DNA of 57,631 nucleotides from Bacteroidales bacterium (GTDB lineage Bacteria > Bacteroidota > Bacteroidia > Bacteroidales > UBA932), in contig JAFRQH010000006.1 of assembly GCA_017428725.1 (NCBI GenBank), forward strand, positions 1 through 57,631. Direction: 5' to 3'. Both the position numbers and the translations under genes were made by a program. Positions 33,375 to 41,649 of the stretch are shown in pieces. Under the pieces are notes generated by a model. That model searched no databases, had not been told where the DNA came from, and was given only the letters and a program-made list of their open reading frames with translations. Every line of letters starts with the position of its first letter. The stretch's first letter is position 1.

Positions 33375-34697
33375 ATGTTTGAGAATCTGTCTGACAGACT
33401 GGAACGCTCCTTCAAGATCCTGAAGGGCGAAGGGAAGATTACGGAAGTCAACGTCGCGGAGACCGTCAAGGAGATCCGCCGCGCCCTGCTCGACGCGGAC
33501 GTCTCGTACAAGGTTGCCAAGGAATTCTGCGACCGGGTCAAGACCAAGGCCATCGGCACGGGCGTACTCACGGCCGTCAAGCCCCAGCAGATGATGGTCA
33601 AGATCGTCCACGACGAACTGGCCGACTTCATGGGATCCGAGCACGCCGAGATCCACCTCAAGGGATCCCCGGCCGTCGTGCTCGTGGCGGGCCTCAACGG
33701 CTCCGGTAAGACCACCTTCAGCGGCAAGCTCGCCCTGCATGTCAAGAGCAAGCGCGGGATGAAGGTCCTGCTGGCCGCCTGCGACACCTTCCGCCCCGCC
33801 GCCATCGACCAACTGAAGACGCTGGGCGCCCAGATCGGCGTGGAGGTCTATTCCCAGGACGGGGAGAAGGATCCGGTCAAGGTGGCCAAGGATGCCATCC
33901 AGTACGCCCGTCAGCAGGGCTACAGCGTCGTCATCGTGGATACGGCCGGCCGGCTGACCGTGGACCAGGAGTTGATGGAGGAGATCTCCACCCTCCACAA
34001 GGCCGTCGCCCCCACCGAGACGCTCTTCGTCGTGGATGCGATGACCGGCCAGGATGCCGTGGAGTCCGCCAAGGCCTTCAACCAGGCCATCGACTACGAC
34101 GGTGTGGTCCTCACCAAGATGGACGGCGACACCCGTGGCGGTGCGGCCCTCTCCATCAAGGCCGTGACCGGCAAGCCCATCAAGTTCGTCAGTTCCGGCG
34201 AGAAGATGGAGGCGCTCGACATCTTCTATCCCGCCCGCGTCGCGGACCGGATCCTCGGGATGGGCGACGTGGTCTCCCTCGTCGAAAAAGCCCAGGAGCA
34301 GTATGACGAGAAAGAAGCACGCGCACTCAAGAAGAAAATTGCTCACAATCAGTTCACACTCAACGATTACTACAACCAGATCCGCCAGGTCCAGAAGATG
34401 GGCAACATGAAGGACCTGGCCGGGATGCTTCCGGGTATGGACAAGGCGCTCCGGGACGTGGATATCCCGGACGACGCCTTCAAGCCGACCGAGGCCATCA
34501 TCCAGTCAATGACGCCCTATGAGAAGGAGCATCCGGAGTGTCTGAACGGATCCCGACGCGCCCGTATCGCAAAGGGCTCCGGGACCAGCGTGGCCGAGGT
34601 CAACAAGCTGCTCAAGCAGTTTGAGCAGACGCGCAAGATGATGAAGATGGCCGTGGACGGCTCCCTTCAGCAGCGCTTGAAAGCCTTCAGAAGATAA
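33375..34697 (+). CDS. ffh: Signal recognition particle protein Ffh
   Basis: The 440-residue protein has the full Ffh plan: N domain (1-95, start FENLSDRLERSFKILKGEG), GTPase G domain with G1 GLNGSGKTTFSGKLA near 113, DTFRPAAIDQL, G3 DTAGRLTVDQELM and TKMDGDTRGGAALS, and a Met-rich M domain after 300 (MGNMKDLAGMLPGM, KMMKMAV). It binds SRP RNA and signal sequences and brings ribosomes to FtsY at the membrane. The ATG at 33375 is the family start; an upstream in-frame TTG is not. It overlaps the convergent phosphoesterase gene by 11 bases. Confidence 0.97.
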   Translation: MFENLSDRLERSFKILKGEGKITEVNVAETVKEIRRALLDADVSYKVAKEFCDRVKTKAIGTGVLTAVKPQQMMVKIVHDELADFMGSEHAEIHLKGSPAVVLVAGLNGSGKTTFSGKLALHVKSKRGMKVLLAACDTFRPAAIDQLKTLGAQIGVEVYSQDGEKDPVKVAKDAIQYARQQGYSVVIVDTAGRLTVDQELMEEISTLHKAVAPTETLFVVDAMTGQDAVESAKAFNQAIDYDGVVLTKMDGDTRGGAALSIKAVTGKPIKFVSSGEKMEALDIFYPARVADRILGMGDVVSLVEKAQEQYDEKEARALKKKIAHNQFTLNDYYNQIRQVQKMGNMKDLAGMLPGMDKALRDVDIPDDAFKPTEAIIQSMTPYEKEHPECLNGSRRARIAKGSGTSVAEVNKLLKQFEQTRKMMKMAVDGSLQQRLKAFRR

Positions 34698-36408
34698 GTT
34701 GCATATCAGCGGCCATCATCGGGGCGACGATTTTCTCAGGCACGAAGCGCCACGCACCGAGTATGGCAGGATTTCCCACGAGCGCGGCATCTACGGTGCC
34801 GTGCTTTTTGAAATATTGGTAGACCATCTCCCGGATCTCCGGGTACCGGGCCACGACGCGGCCGTCGACCTCCTCCTCGGGCACACCGGCGCCCTTGATG
34901 AGGATGTCACCGCCGCCGCTGGCGCGGTAGGATGTCATCGCAACGTTGTACCAGGCCTGCGGATCGAAGGCCGAGCCGTCGGCCAGGGACTGGATCCGGA
35001 TGCGGCTGCCGGCAGGGCGCGTGACGTCCACGGTGTACACCAGGCCGGCGGCGGAGTCGAAGTTGTAGCTCCGGTTCACGAACGACCAGCGCGCGGCGCC
35101 CGTCCGTGCGTTCGCCCCCTGGGAGATATTCAGGACGTGGGCGCCGGGGGTCTGGATCCAGTGGTCGTAGGAGTACTCCAGGTAATCCTTGATCTCGCGG
35201 CCCGTGAGCCGCACCACGCAAAGCTGGTTCTCGAAGGGATAGATCGTGAACATGTCGTTGTAGATCACCTCGCCGGCCTTGACCGTGCCGTTGAAGGTCA
35301 GGGGCGCGGCAAAGGAGATCTGCGCCCCGGGGGCGCTGATCTGCACCGTGTGCACCAGGTTGATGTAGTCGCTCATGCCCATATACGCGTCACGCGTGCG
35401 CAGGTCCATCGCCAGATGGCCCACGGGCTGCAGCGTGAAGGCCTTGACCTTCTCGAACGCCGGGAGGAAATGCTCCTCCATCGCGGCGTCGACCTTGGAT
35501 TTGTCCATCCGGACATACTCGCCGTGGATCTGCCGGGCGGCCTTGCGGCCACGGCCCTGCGTGTGCACCACGGCGTGGCCCACGTTCCCGGCGCGCGCAC
35601 CGCCGTTGATCAGCCAGGTGCCGTCCTTCTCCTTGACGTACGGACGGTGGTCGTGGGACGTCACCAGTACGTCCACGCCCTGCAGGCTGTTCAGCAGGTC
35701 CATGCCCTGGCTCTCCAGCACCTGTCCGTCGCCCTCGCCCGTGCCGGAATGCACCAGCACCACGACCAGGTCGGGGCGCTCCTTCGCACGGACGCGGTCC
35801 ACCCACTCCTGTACGCAGGGGATCAGGGAGACGAACTCGATCCCGCTCCAGACGGGCTCGTCCAGCCAGGCTTTCATATTGGGGTTGGTGAAGCCGAGCA
35901 CGGCTACCTTCATCCCGCCCCGGCGGAACATCTTGTAGACCGGGAAGTACGGCTCGCCGTCGTCCGTGCGGAGGGCGTTGCCTCCCAGGAAGGGGATGCC
36001 GGCGTCCGCGAGCTCGGCGGCGACCCGGTCGTACACCGGATGCTGCGTCTCGATGTCGTGGTTGCCCACCGTCACCGCGTCGTACTGCATATACTTGACT
36101 ATCTGCGTGAAGAGGTGCGGCCCGGCCGTGTCCACGTAATTGTAGTAGTAGGGCGCATTGTCTCCCTGCAGGCAGTCGCCGGCGTCGAGCAGCAGGACGT
36201 TCCTGGGCCCTACGGCCTTCCGCAGGCTGTCCACCCAGGCGCTGACGGACATCAGGCTCGTCTTGGTCCCGCCGCCTTCGACGTAGGGCCGGTCGAACCA
36301 GGAGCCGTGGACGTCGCCGGTGGTGACGATGTGCAGGGTGTTTTCGGAGGAGCAAGAGAGGGCGAGCAGCAGAGCCGCGGCCAATGCGGGGATTACGTGG
36401 TGTCTCAT
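34687..36408 (-). CDS. UshA-like 5'-nucleotidase / metallophosphoesterase lipoprotein
   Basis: The 573-residue protein has a lipoprotein signal (LAAALLLALSCSSEN). The metallophosphoesterase domain has the metal ligands in TTGDVHGSW, LLLDAGDCLQGD, TVGNHDIE, VLVHSGTGEGDG and TSHDHRPY. The C-terminal 5'-nucleotidase domain (about 350-550) has the aromatic nucleoside-stacking region FVNRSYNFDSAAGLVYTVD and a SYRASGGGD segment. It should hydrolyse nucleotides or 2',3'-cyclic nucleotides in the periplasm. The ATG at 36408 follows the -7 box at 36422-36415; the frame upstream overlaps the divergent gene. Confidence 0.9.
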   Translation of the reverse strand: MRHHVIPALAAALLLALSCSSENTLHIVTTGDVHGSWFDRPYVEGGGTKTSLMSVSAWVDSLRKAVGPRNVLLLDAGDCLQGDNAPYYYNYVDTAGPHLFTQIVKYMQYDAVTVGNHDIETQHPVYDRVAAELADAGIPFLGGNALRTDDGEPYFPVYKMFRRGGMKVAVLGFTNPNMKAWLDEPVWSGIEFVSLIPCVQEWVDRVRAKERPDLVVVLVHSGTGEGDGQVLESQGMDLLNSLQGVDVLVTSHDHRPYVKEKDGTWLINGGARAGNVGHAVVHTQGRGRKAARQIHGEYVRMDKSKVDAAMEEHFLPAFEKVKAFTLQPVGHLAMDLRTRDAYMGMSDYINLVHTVQISAPGAQISFAAPLTFNGTVKAGEVIYNDMFTIYPFENQLCVVRLTGREIKDYLEYSYDHWIQTPGAHVLNISQGANARTGAARWSFVNRSYNFDSAAGLVYTVDVTRPAGSRIRIQSLADGSAFDPQAWYNVAMTSYRASGGGDILIKGAGVPEEEVDGRVVARYPEIREMVYQYFKKHGTVDAALVGNPAILGAWRFVPEKIVAPMMAADMQLIF

Positions 36409-36414
36409 AATGGA

Positions 36415-36431
36415 CAAATTTAGTAAATTTG
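36415..36431. promoter_or_regulatory. Two divergent -7 boxes forming one 17-bp palindrome
   Basis: CAAATTTA-G-TAAATTTG is a perfect palindrome. Its left half is TAAATTTG read on the minus strand, 6 bases before the phosphoesterase ATG. Its right half is TAAATTTG on the plus strand, 8 bases before the GSCFA ATG. The two -7 boxes are one base apart, so two polymerases cannot occupy them together. Confidence 0.7.
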
Positions 36432-36439
36432 CGTCAGAT

Positions 36440-37318
36440 ATGAAACTGACCACCGACGTTCCCTGCGGGAAAATCCCCGTTTCTTTCACCCTCAACGACG
36501 ATATCTGCGTCATCGGGAGTTGCTTTGCCGACGCCGTCGGGGAGCGGCTCGCCGCGGCCGGCTTCCGCGTGCTCCGCAACCCTTTCGGGACCTTGTACAA
36601 TCCGGCCTCGATCGCTGCCGCCGTGGCGCGCCTGGACAGCGCAGCGCCGTTCACGGAGGCGGATTGCGTGGAGATGGGTGCGGGAGCCGCCCGCGTGTGC
36701 AGCTTCGCGCACCACACGCGCTTCGCCCGCCCCACGGCGGAGGAGTTCCTCGCCGGGGCCAACGCGCGGCTGGCGGAGGATGCCGCGGCGTGGCGGCGCT
36801 GCACCAAGGTAATCGTCACCCTGGGGACGGCGCGGGTCTGGCGGGCCGTGGACCAGCCCGGGCGGCCGGTGGTCGCCAACTGCCTGAAGCGTCCCGCGCG
36901 CGAGTTCGCGCACGAACTCCTGTCTGTGGACGCGTGCGCGACGCACCTGCGTGCGATCGTGGATGCGCATCCGGACAAGCAGTTCCTCCTGTCTGTCTCC
37001 CCCATCCGGCACCTGGGCGACGGGGCCCACGACAATACCTTGTCGAAGGCAACCTTGCACCTCGCCGTCCAGCAGCTGCTCGACGACTTCGACGGACAGA
37101 CAGCAATCCGCGCCGCCTACTTCCCGGCGTACGAGATCCTGCTGGACGAACTTCGCGACTACCGCTTCTACGCCGAGGACCTCGTCCACCCCTCCCCGAC
37201 CGCCGTCCAAATCATCTGGGAGCGTTTCCTGGACGCCTGCGTCCCCGCCTCGGAGCGTGCCCGCCTCCTCGAACACGAGAAGGCCGCCCGCGCCGCCCTC
37301 CACCGCCCTCTCCTTTAG
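36440..37318 (+). CDS. GSCFA-family protein
   Basis: The 292-residue protein carries the family name motif VIGSCFADAVGERL at residues 24-37. Family-typical blocks follow: VLRNPFGTLYNPASI, VTLGTARVWRA, LSVSPIRHLGDGAHDNTLSK and YFPAYEILLDELRDYRFYAEDLVHPS. The fold is related to SGNH hydrolases, with Ser in GSCFA as a possible nucleophile and the late DLVHPS as a possible Asp-His pair. There is no signal peptide. The cellular role is not established. It shares a palindromic promoter with the phosphoesterase gene. Confidence 0.88.
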   Translation: MKLTTDVPCGKIPVSFTLNDDICVIGSCFADAVGERLAAAGFRVLRNPFGTLYNPASIAAAVARLDSAAPFTEADCVEMGAGAARVCSFAHHTRFARPTAEEFLAGANARLAEDAAAWRRCTKVIVTLGTARVWRAVDQPGRPVVANCLKRPAREFAHELLSVDACATHLRAIVDAHPDKQFLLSVSPIRHLGDGAHDNTLSKATLHLAVQQLLDDFDGQTAIRAAYFPAYEILLDELRDYRFYAEDLVHPSPTAVQIIWERFLDACVPASERARLLEHEKAARAALHRPLL

Positions 37319-37337
37319 CCTCCCTTCCCTTTCCCTT

Positions 37338-37630
37338 CCGGAATGCTGCGAGCAAGCAGTGCCGTTCTTGTGGGCTCGCAGGCAGGTGCAGATGTTGCGG
37401 ACATCTGCACCTGCCGTTTCACTATGACTGAGGGGAGGTCCCCTCAGACTCCCCCGGTCGCTTCGCTCCGAAAGTGCCTTCGCCCGACCGGAATGCGTAT
37501 GCGAGACAGGCAGGGTCCTTTGAGGAGCATTTTGCCCGGGCAGGGCCGCTGTCAGCAGCGCGTGACGCAGTCCGCGATGCGTGGATGCGCGTGCGACGAA
37601 AAGGATCCCTGCCTGCGAGCAGCATTCCGG
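37338..37630. repeat. Non-coding block bounded by 12-bp inverted repeats, rich in hairpins
   Basis: CCGGAATGCTGC (37338-37349) and GCAGCATTCCGG (37619-37630) close the block. Inside are a perfect 15-bp stem with loop TGCGG (37381-37395/37401-37415), CTGAGGGG/CCCCTCAG with loop AGGT (37428-37447), CCGGTCG/CGACCGG (37454-37460/37485-37491) and a long-range pair CAGGCAGGG-TCCTTT (37507-37521) with AAAGGATCCCTGCCTG (37600-37615, one bulge). It fits a MITE-like element or a structured RNA. No T-tract or clear promoter is attached. It fills most of the gap 37319-37724. Confidence 0.6.
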
Positions 37631-37682
37631 GAAAAGGGTGAAAAAAAAGTGAAAAAAGATTTGGAAGTTTGAAAAAATGTCG

Positions 37683-37690
37683 TACCTTTG
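37683..37690 (+). promoter_or_regulatory. -7 promoter box for the ABC transporter operon
   Basis: TACCTTTG lies 34 bases before the ATG at 37725. The short AT-rich leader (TTGAACTAATACACTG) lies between them. The operon's own GntR-type regulator may bind near here. Confidence 0.65.
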
Positions 37691-37724
37691 CGGTGTACTA
37701 TTGAACTAATACACTGAAAACGAT

Positions 37725-38555
37725 ATGATACAAATCGACAATCTGGCATTCAGCTACGGCAGCAAAGAGGTCCTGCGCAACATCTCGATGACACTCGAGA
37801 CCGGCAAGATCTACGGCCTGCTGGGCGAGAACGGCGTCGGCAAGACCACGCTCCTGACCCTCCTCTGCGGCCTGAAGAAAACACAGACCGGCACCATCAC
37901 CACCGACGGCCACGACCCCTACAAGCGCGAGCCCTCCCTCCTCCAGGACCAGTACTACCTCCCCGACGAAGTGGCCCCGCTCTACGACAAAGCCCTCGGC
38001 TGGGCCCGGGCGACCGGCAAGTTCTGGCCCAACTTCTCACTGGACAAGTTCGAGACCATCCTCAAGGAATTCGAGGTGGAGCCCGACCAAAAGATGAACG
38101 CGATGTCCTCCGGCCAGCTCAAGAAGACCTACATCGCCTTCGCCCTGGCCGCCGGCGTGCGCTACCTCTACCTCGACGAGCCCACCAACGGCCTGGACAT
38201 CCCGTCCAAGGCCCAGTTCCGCTCCGCCCTGATGAAGTACACGGCCGAAGACAGCACGATCGTGATCTCCACCCACCAGGTACGCGACCTGGAGAACATC
38301 ATCGACCCGATCATCATCCTGGACCACCAGGACGTCCTGCTCAACGCCACCATCGAGCGCATCGCAGACAAGCTCTACTTCGACTACGGAACCATCCTGC
38401 ACCCCGAGAGCCTCTACTCCGAGCAGCTGCCCGGCGGCTTCATCCAGGTCTACCCCAACACCACGGGCGCAGACAGCAAGGTCAACATCGAAGCCCTCTT
38501 CAACACCGTCCACAAACACAAGGAACTCGTCAAAAACCTCTTCAGCAATGAATAA
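37725..38555 (+). CDS. ABC transporter ATP-binding protein (YtrB-like)
   Basis: The 276-residue protein has Walker A GLLGENGVGKTTLL (about 33-46), Q-loop area DQYYLPDE, signature MSSGQLKKTYIA (about 126), Walker B YLYLDEPTNGLD and switch His in VISTHQVRD. The C-terminal 60 residues are typical of ABC-2-type exporters. With the membrane partner overlapping its end by 8 bases and a GntR/YtrA-type regulator next, it resembles YtrABC-type systems that respond to envelope stress. The substrate is unknown. Confidence 0.9.
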   Translation: MIQIDNLAFSYGSKEVLRNISMTLETGKIYGLLGENGVGKTTLLTLLCGLKKTQTGTITTDGHDPYKREPSLLQDQYYLPDEVAPLYDKALGWARATGKFWPNFSLDKFETILKEFEVEPDQKMNAMSSGQLKKTYIAFALAAGVRYLYLDEPTNGLDIPSKAQFRSALMKYTAEDSTIVISTHQVRDLENIIDPIIILDHQDVLLNATIERIADKLYFDYGTILHPESLYSEQLPGGFIQVYPNTTGADSKVNIEALFNTVHKHKELVKNLFSNE

Positions 38556-39378
38556 CATTTTCGATATCAAGCGCTTCGGGAACTATTTCCTCTACGACCT
38601 GCGCCGGGCGAAGAACAACTACGGCCTCAGCCTGCTGCTCCTGGGCCTCATCCCCGTAATCCTCTTCGTCGCCTATGTGCTCCTGTCCCTGATCGGGCTC
38701 CTGTTCAACAGCCACGCCAACGGCATCGGGATGATGCCCGACGGGATGAAATTCGCGGCCGTGTTCACCACCATCTTCGTCGTCATCCTCGGAGCCGGCG
38801 CCAAGATCTACGGCTTCGTCACCGAGAAGCGCGCCGGCTCGGACTTCCTGATGCTCCCGGCATCCACCCTTGAGAAATGGCTCTCGATGGTCCTCGTCGT
38901 CTGCGTGGTGCTGCCGGTGATCCTCTTCGCCCTGCAGTTCGTCTCGGACGGCCTGCTGGCCCTGATATTCCCCAACACCTACGGCTCCAGCCTTGCCAGT
39001 TTCATCGACCAGGATTTCATCGATGGTATTTCTGCCGGTCTGATGGAAGAAGAAGGCCTCTACATCAACTTCCCGGCCATGATGTTCCTTAGCTGGTGCC
39101 AGAATGTCCTGGCCTTCACGCTCGGCGCCGTCTGCTTCAAGCGGGGCAAGGTCGGCAAGACCATCCTGTGCCTCTTCGGGCTCGGCATCCTGTTCTCGAC
39201 CCTGATGGTCATCCTGGTCGGCAACACCAATATCGACACGGACCAGTTCGTCTCCTTCTTCGACAGCCCCGAAAAGGCCTTCAGCGCGGCCAACTGGCTC
39301 ATCAACATCTTCTATATCATCGTCATCGGCGGCCTGCTGGGCGGTCTCTACTACCGCCTGCGGACCATCAAACAGTAG
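38548..39378 (+). CDS. ABC-type membrane partner protein
   Basis: The 276-residue protein has about six hydrophobic segments (LLLLGLIPVILFVAYVLLSL; FAAVFTTIFVVILGAGAKIYG; VLVVCVVLPVILFALQF; a Leu/Phe-rich segment near 190; TILCLFGLGILFSTLMVIL; NIFYIIVIGGLLGGLYY). TEKRAGSDFLMLPASTLEKW is the pattern of ABC-2-type permeases in Bacteroidota. It begins inside the end of the ATPase gene and should form its membrane channel. No known substrate motif is present. Confidence 0.82.
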   Translation: MNNIFDIKRFGNYFLYDLRRAKNNYGLSLLLLGLIPVILFVAYVLLSLIGLLFNSHANGIGMMPDGMKFAAVFTTIFVVILGAGAKIYGFVTEKRAGSDFLMLPASTLEKWLSMVLVVCVVLPVILFALQFVSDGLLALIFPNTYGSSLASFIDQDFIDGISAGLMEEEGLYINFPAMMFLSWCQNVLAFTLGAVCFKRGKVGKTILCLFGLGILFSTLMVILVGNTNIDTDQFVSFFDSPEKAFSAANWLINIFYIIVIGGLLGGLYYRLRTIKQ

Positions 39379-39382
39379 ATCT

Positions 39383-39721
39383 ATGGAATTCGACGCCAAC
39401 AAACCCATCTACATCCAGATCGCGGACAATCTCTGCGAACGGATCCTCTCCGGGGAGTTCAAGCCCGCCGGCCGCATCCCCTCGGTGCGCGAGTGGGGCG
39501 CCACGATCGGGGTCAACCCCAACACCGTGGCCCGTTCGTACGAGCTCCTGACGGACCGCAAGGTCATCTTCAACCAGCGCGGCATCGGCTTCTTCGTCGC
39601 CGGCGACGCCATCGACGTGATCCGGGAGACGGAGCGCCGCAAGTTCATCGACGAGGAGCTCCCGCTCTTCCGCAACCGCGCCGCCCTGCTCGGCATCGAC
39701 CTCAAAGCATTCATCGACTAA
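39383..39721 (+). CDS. GntR-family regulator, short YtrA type
   Basis: The 112-residue protein is a winged-helix GntR domain: FDANKPIYIQIADNLCERIL, then GRIPSVREWGATIGVNPNTV as the recognition region and ARSYELLTDRKVIFNQRGIG as the wing. A short C-terminal helical tail remains in place of an effector domain. YtrA-type GntR proteins are autoregulators of ABC transporter operons. It lies 4 bases after the permease gene. Confidence 0.9.
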   Translation: MEFDANKPIYIQIADNLCERILSGEFKPAGRIPSVREWGATIGVNPNTVARSYELLTDRKVIFNQRGIGFFVAGDAIDVIRETERRKFIDEELPLFRNRAALLGIDLKAFID

Positions 39722-39735
39722 GAAAAGACACCCAT

Positions 39736-40482
39736 ATGAAAAGACATCCCCTCCTCCTCCTGGCAGCCACAGCGCTGCTGACGCTCCTCCCCTCCTGCCG
39801 CTTCATCCGCGTCAGCGACGAACTCAAGGAGCAGCTCAAAGAGAACATCAACTTCGACGTCAACGTGGACGCCAACGGCAAAAGCATCACCGCCAGCAGC
39901 AACCTGATCACGCGCAACGACGTGACGGGCAGTTTCCACGCCCTGACCTGCAACCTGCCCGCCGACATGACCTATACCCCGGGCGAGTGCGCCCTGACGA
40001 TCAGCGGACCGGACAACATCCTGCAGCACATCGTCGTCAACAACGAAAGCGGCACCTTGATCATCAAGAGCGACGGCACCGCCTTCCGCAATCTCAAGAA
40101 CCTCAAGATAGCCCTGTCCAGCCCCGTCCTGGAGTCGGCGACCTTCAACGGCGCCGTGGACTTCTCGGCCCCGCAGGGCATCACCGCCACGGACTTCAAG
40201 ACCACGGTCAACGGCGCCGGCGACATCGGCATCACCGGGCTGAAGGCCTCCACGGCCAGCATCCAGGTCAACGGAGCGGGTGATGCCGACATCACGGGCA
40301 TCGACTGCGACGACCTCACCGTGGACATCCGCGGCGCCGGCGACGCCACTCTGGCGGGCAGCGCCCGCAAGGCGGACCTGTCCATCAGCGGCGCCGGCGA
40401 CATCGACGCCCGCAGCCTCCGCGCAGAGGAATTCAACACTAACGTCCGCGGCATCGGAAAGATCCAAAAACCGAAAAACTGA
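39736..40482 (+). CDS. DUF2807 head-domain lipoprotein (GIN-type beta-helix)
   Basis: The 248-residue protein has a lipoprotein signal (LLLAATALLTLLPSCRF). Its beta-helix-like repeats have the short core NGAGDIGITGL, NGAGDADITGI, RGAGDATLAG and SGAGDIDARS, the pattern of the DUF2807 putative auto-transporter adhesin head family. It is probably attached to the outer or inner membrane in the periplasm; the role is unknown. It is the last gene of the ABC/GntR operon and is followed by an intrinsic terminator. Confidence 0.87.
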   Translation: MKRHPLLLLAATALLTLLPSCRFIRVSDELKEQLKENINFDVNVDANGKSITASSNLITRNDVTGSFHALTCNLPADMTYTPGECALTISGPDNILQHIVVNNESGTLIIKSDGTAFRNLKNLKIALSSPVLESATFNGAVDFSAPQGITATDFKTTVNGAGDIGITGLKASTASIQVNGAGDADITGIDCDDLTVDIRGAGDATLAGSARKADLSISGAGDIDARSLRAEEFNTNVRGIGKIQKPKN

Positions 40483-40504
40483 ACAATAAACTGACCTATG
40501 TGGC

Positions 40505-40542
40505 AAGCGGGGACCCTGTGACAGGCTCCCCGCTTCGTTTTT
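40505..40542 (+). terminator. Intrinsic terminator of the ABC/GntR/DUF2807 operon
   Basis: AAGCGGGG (40505-40512) pairs with CCCCGCTT (40528-40535), with an inner CCTG/CAGG helix and TGA-type loop. CG and TTTTT (40538-40542) follow. Confidence 0.88.
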
Positions 40543-40560
40543 GCGGAATCCGCACGGAAA

Positions 40561-41649
40561 CTACTCGGACCGGACGTTCAACCTGACGACCCGCGACGTG
40601 CCGCGCTGCTCCTCTTCGATGGCATCACACAGGCCCTGCAGGAGCATCAGCGAGATCTCGTCCGTGCCCTCACGCCCGACAATCTGGCCGGAGAAACGCT
40701 CCTGCTCCATATCGATCGTCACCTCCCGGGACATCTCCTGGCAGCGGATGCAGATGTGGATGGGCCCGGAGAAGGGCATCATCTTGGTGAGCATCTCCTC
40801 GACGATCAGCTCCAGCGAGACATAGCGGCGGCCGAGCGTGTTGCGCTGGCAGAACCACTCGATCTCCGCATTGAGCTTGTAGAGGTCGTAGTCCGGCGTG
40901 TCGATGTTGAACACGAGGCTGCGCAGGTTGTTGACGAAGACCTGCGTGAGCGCCTGCCGGGGGTGGTCGAAGATCTGATCCGGCGTCCCTTCCTCCACGA
41001 TCCGGCCATGGTCCATACAGAGCACGCGGGTGCTGATGTCGCGGGCGAACTTCAGCTCGTGGGTCACGATGACCATCGTCCGGCCCTGCTTGGCCAGCTC
41101 GCGGATCACGCTGAGCACCTCGGACTTCATCGTGGGGTCCAGCGCGGAGGTGGCCTCATCGAAGAGGATGACCTCCGGGGCCATCGCCAGGCAGCGGGCG
41201 ATCTCCACACGCTGCTTCTGCCCCCCGGACAGGTTGGCGGGCATCGCATTGAGCAACTCGCCCAGACCCACCATCCGCAGCAGGCGCGTGGCCTCGGCCT
41301 TGGCCTGGTCGAAGGGGGTCCCCAGGATCCTGAGGGGACCGAGCATCACGTTGTCGATGACGCTCAGATGGGGGAAGATGTTGATCTCCTGGAAGACCAT
41401 TCCGATCCGGGTCCGCACGTAAGGGAGTCGCTCGGGCACGGCGAAGATGTCCTCCCCGTGCAGCAGGATACGGCCGGAATCCGGCCGCTCCAGGCCGTTC
41501 AGGCAGCGCAGGAAGGTGCTCTTGCCGCTGCCGGACGGACCGATCAGCGACACGATCTCACCCTCGCTGATCTGGCAGTCGATGCCGTTGAGCACGTGCG
41601 CCTTGCCGATGCGCTTGGTCAGGGATTCTATTTGGAGGATGGTCTTCAT
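40561..41649 (-). CDS. Polar amino-acid ABC ATPase (GlnQ-like) with degenerate RsbW-like tail
   Basis: The 362-residue protein is a GlnQ-type ATPase up to about residue 240: Walker A LIGPSGSGKSTFLRCLNGLE, NLSGGQKQRVEIARCLAM, Walker B VILFDEATSALDP and the switch His in VTHELKFARD. A tail of about 115 residues follows. ELIVEEMLTKMMPFSGPIHI resembles the N box of RsbW/HATPase_c_2 proteins (VEE-x-TN), and SLMLLQGLCDAIEEEQRGTS their last helix; the catalytic Asn and the DxGxG motif are lost. Its start overlaps the permease gene by 4 bases. The RsbW-like gene 43098-43505 lies in the same operon. Confidence 0.85.
   Translation of the reverse strand: MKTILQIESLTKRIGKAHVLNGIDCQISEGEIVSLIGPSGSGKSTFLRCLNGLERPDSGRILLHGEDIFAVPERLPYVRTRIGMVFQEINIFPHLSVIDNVMLGPLRILGTPFDQAKAEATRLLRMVGLGELLNAMPANLSGGQKQRVEIARCLAMAPEVILFDEATSALDPTMKSEVLSVIRELAKQGRTMVIVTHELKFARDISTRVLCMDHGRIVEEGTPDQIFDHPRQALTQVFVNNLRSLVFNIDTPDYDLYKLNAEIEWFCQRNTLGRRYVSLELIVEEMLTKMMPFSGPIHICIRCQEMSREVTIDMEQERFSGQIVGREGTDEISLMLLQGLCDAIEEEQRGTSRVVRLNVRSE

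Noticed and set aside
37343..37672. Plus-strand frame of 109 codons inside the hairpin block
   Set aside because: It crosses several perfect inverted repeats and ends in a Lys-rich tail from an A-rich stretch; no protein features.
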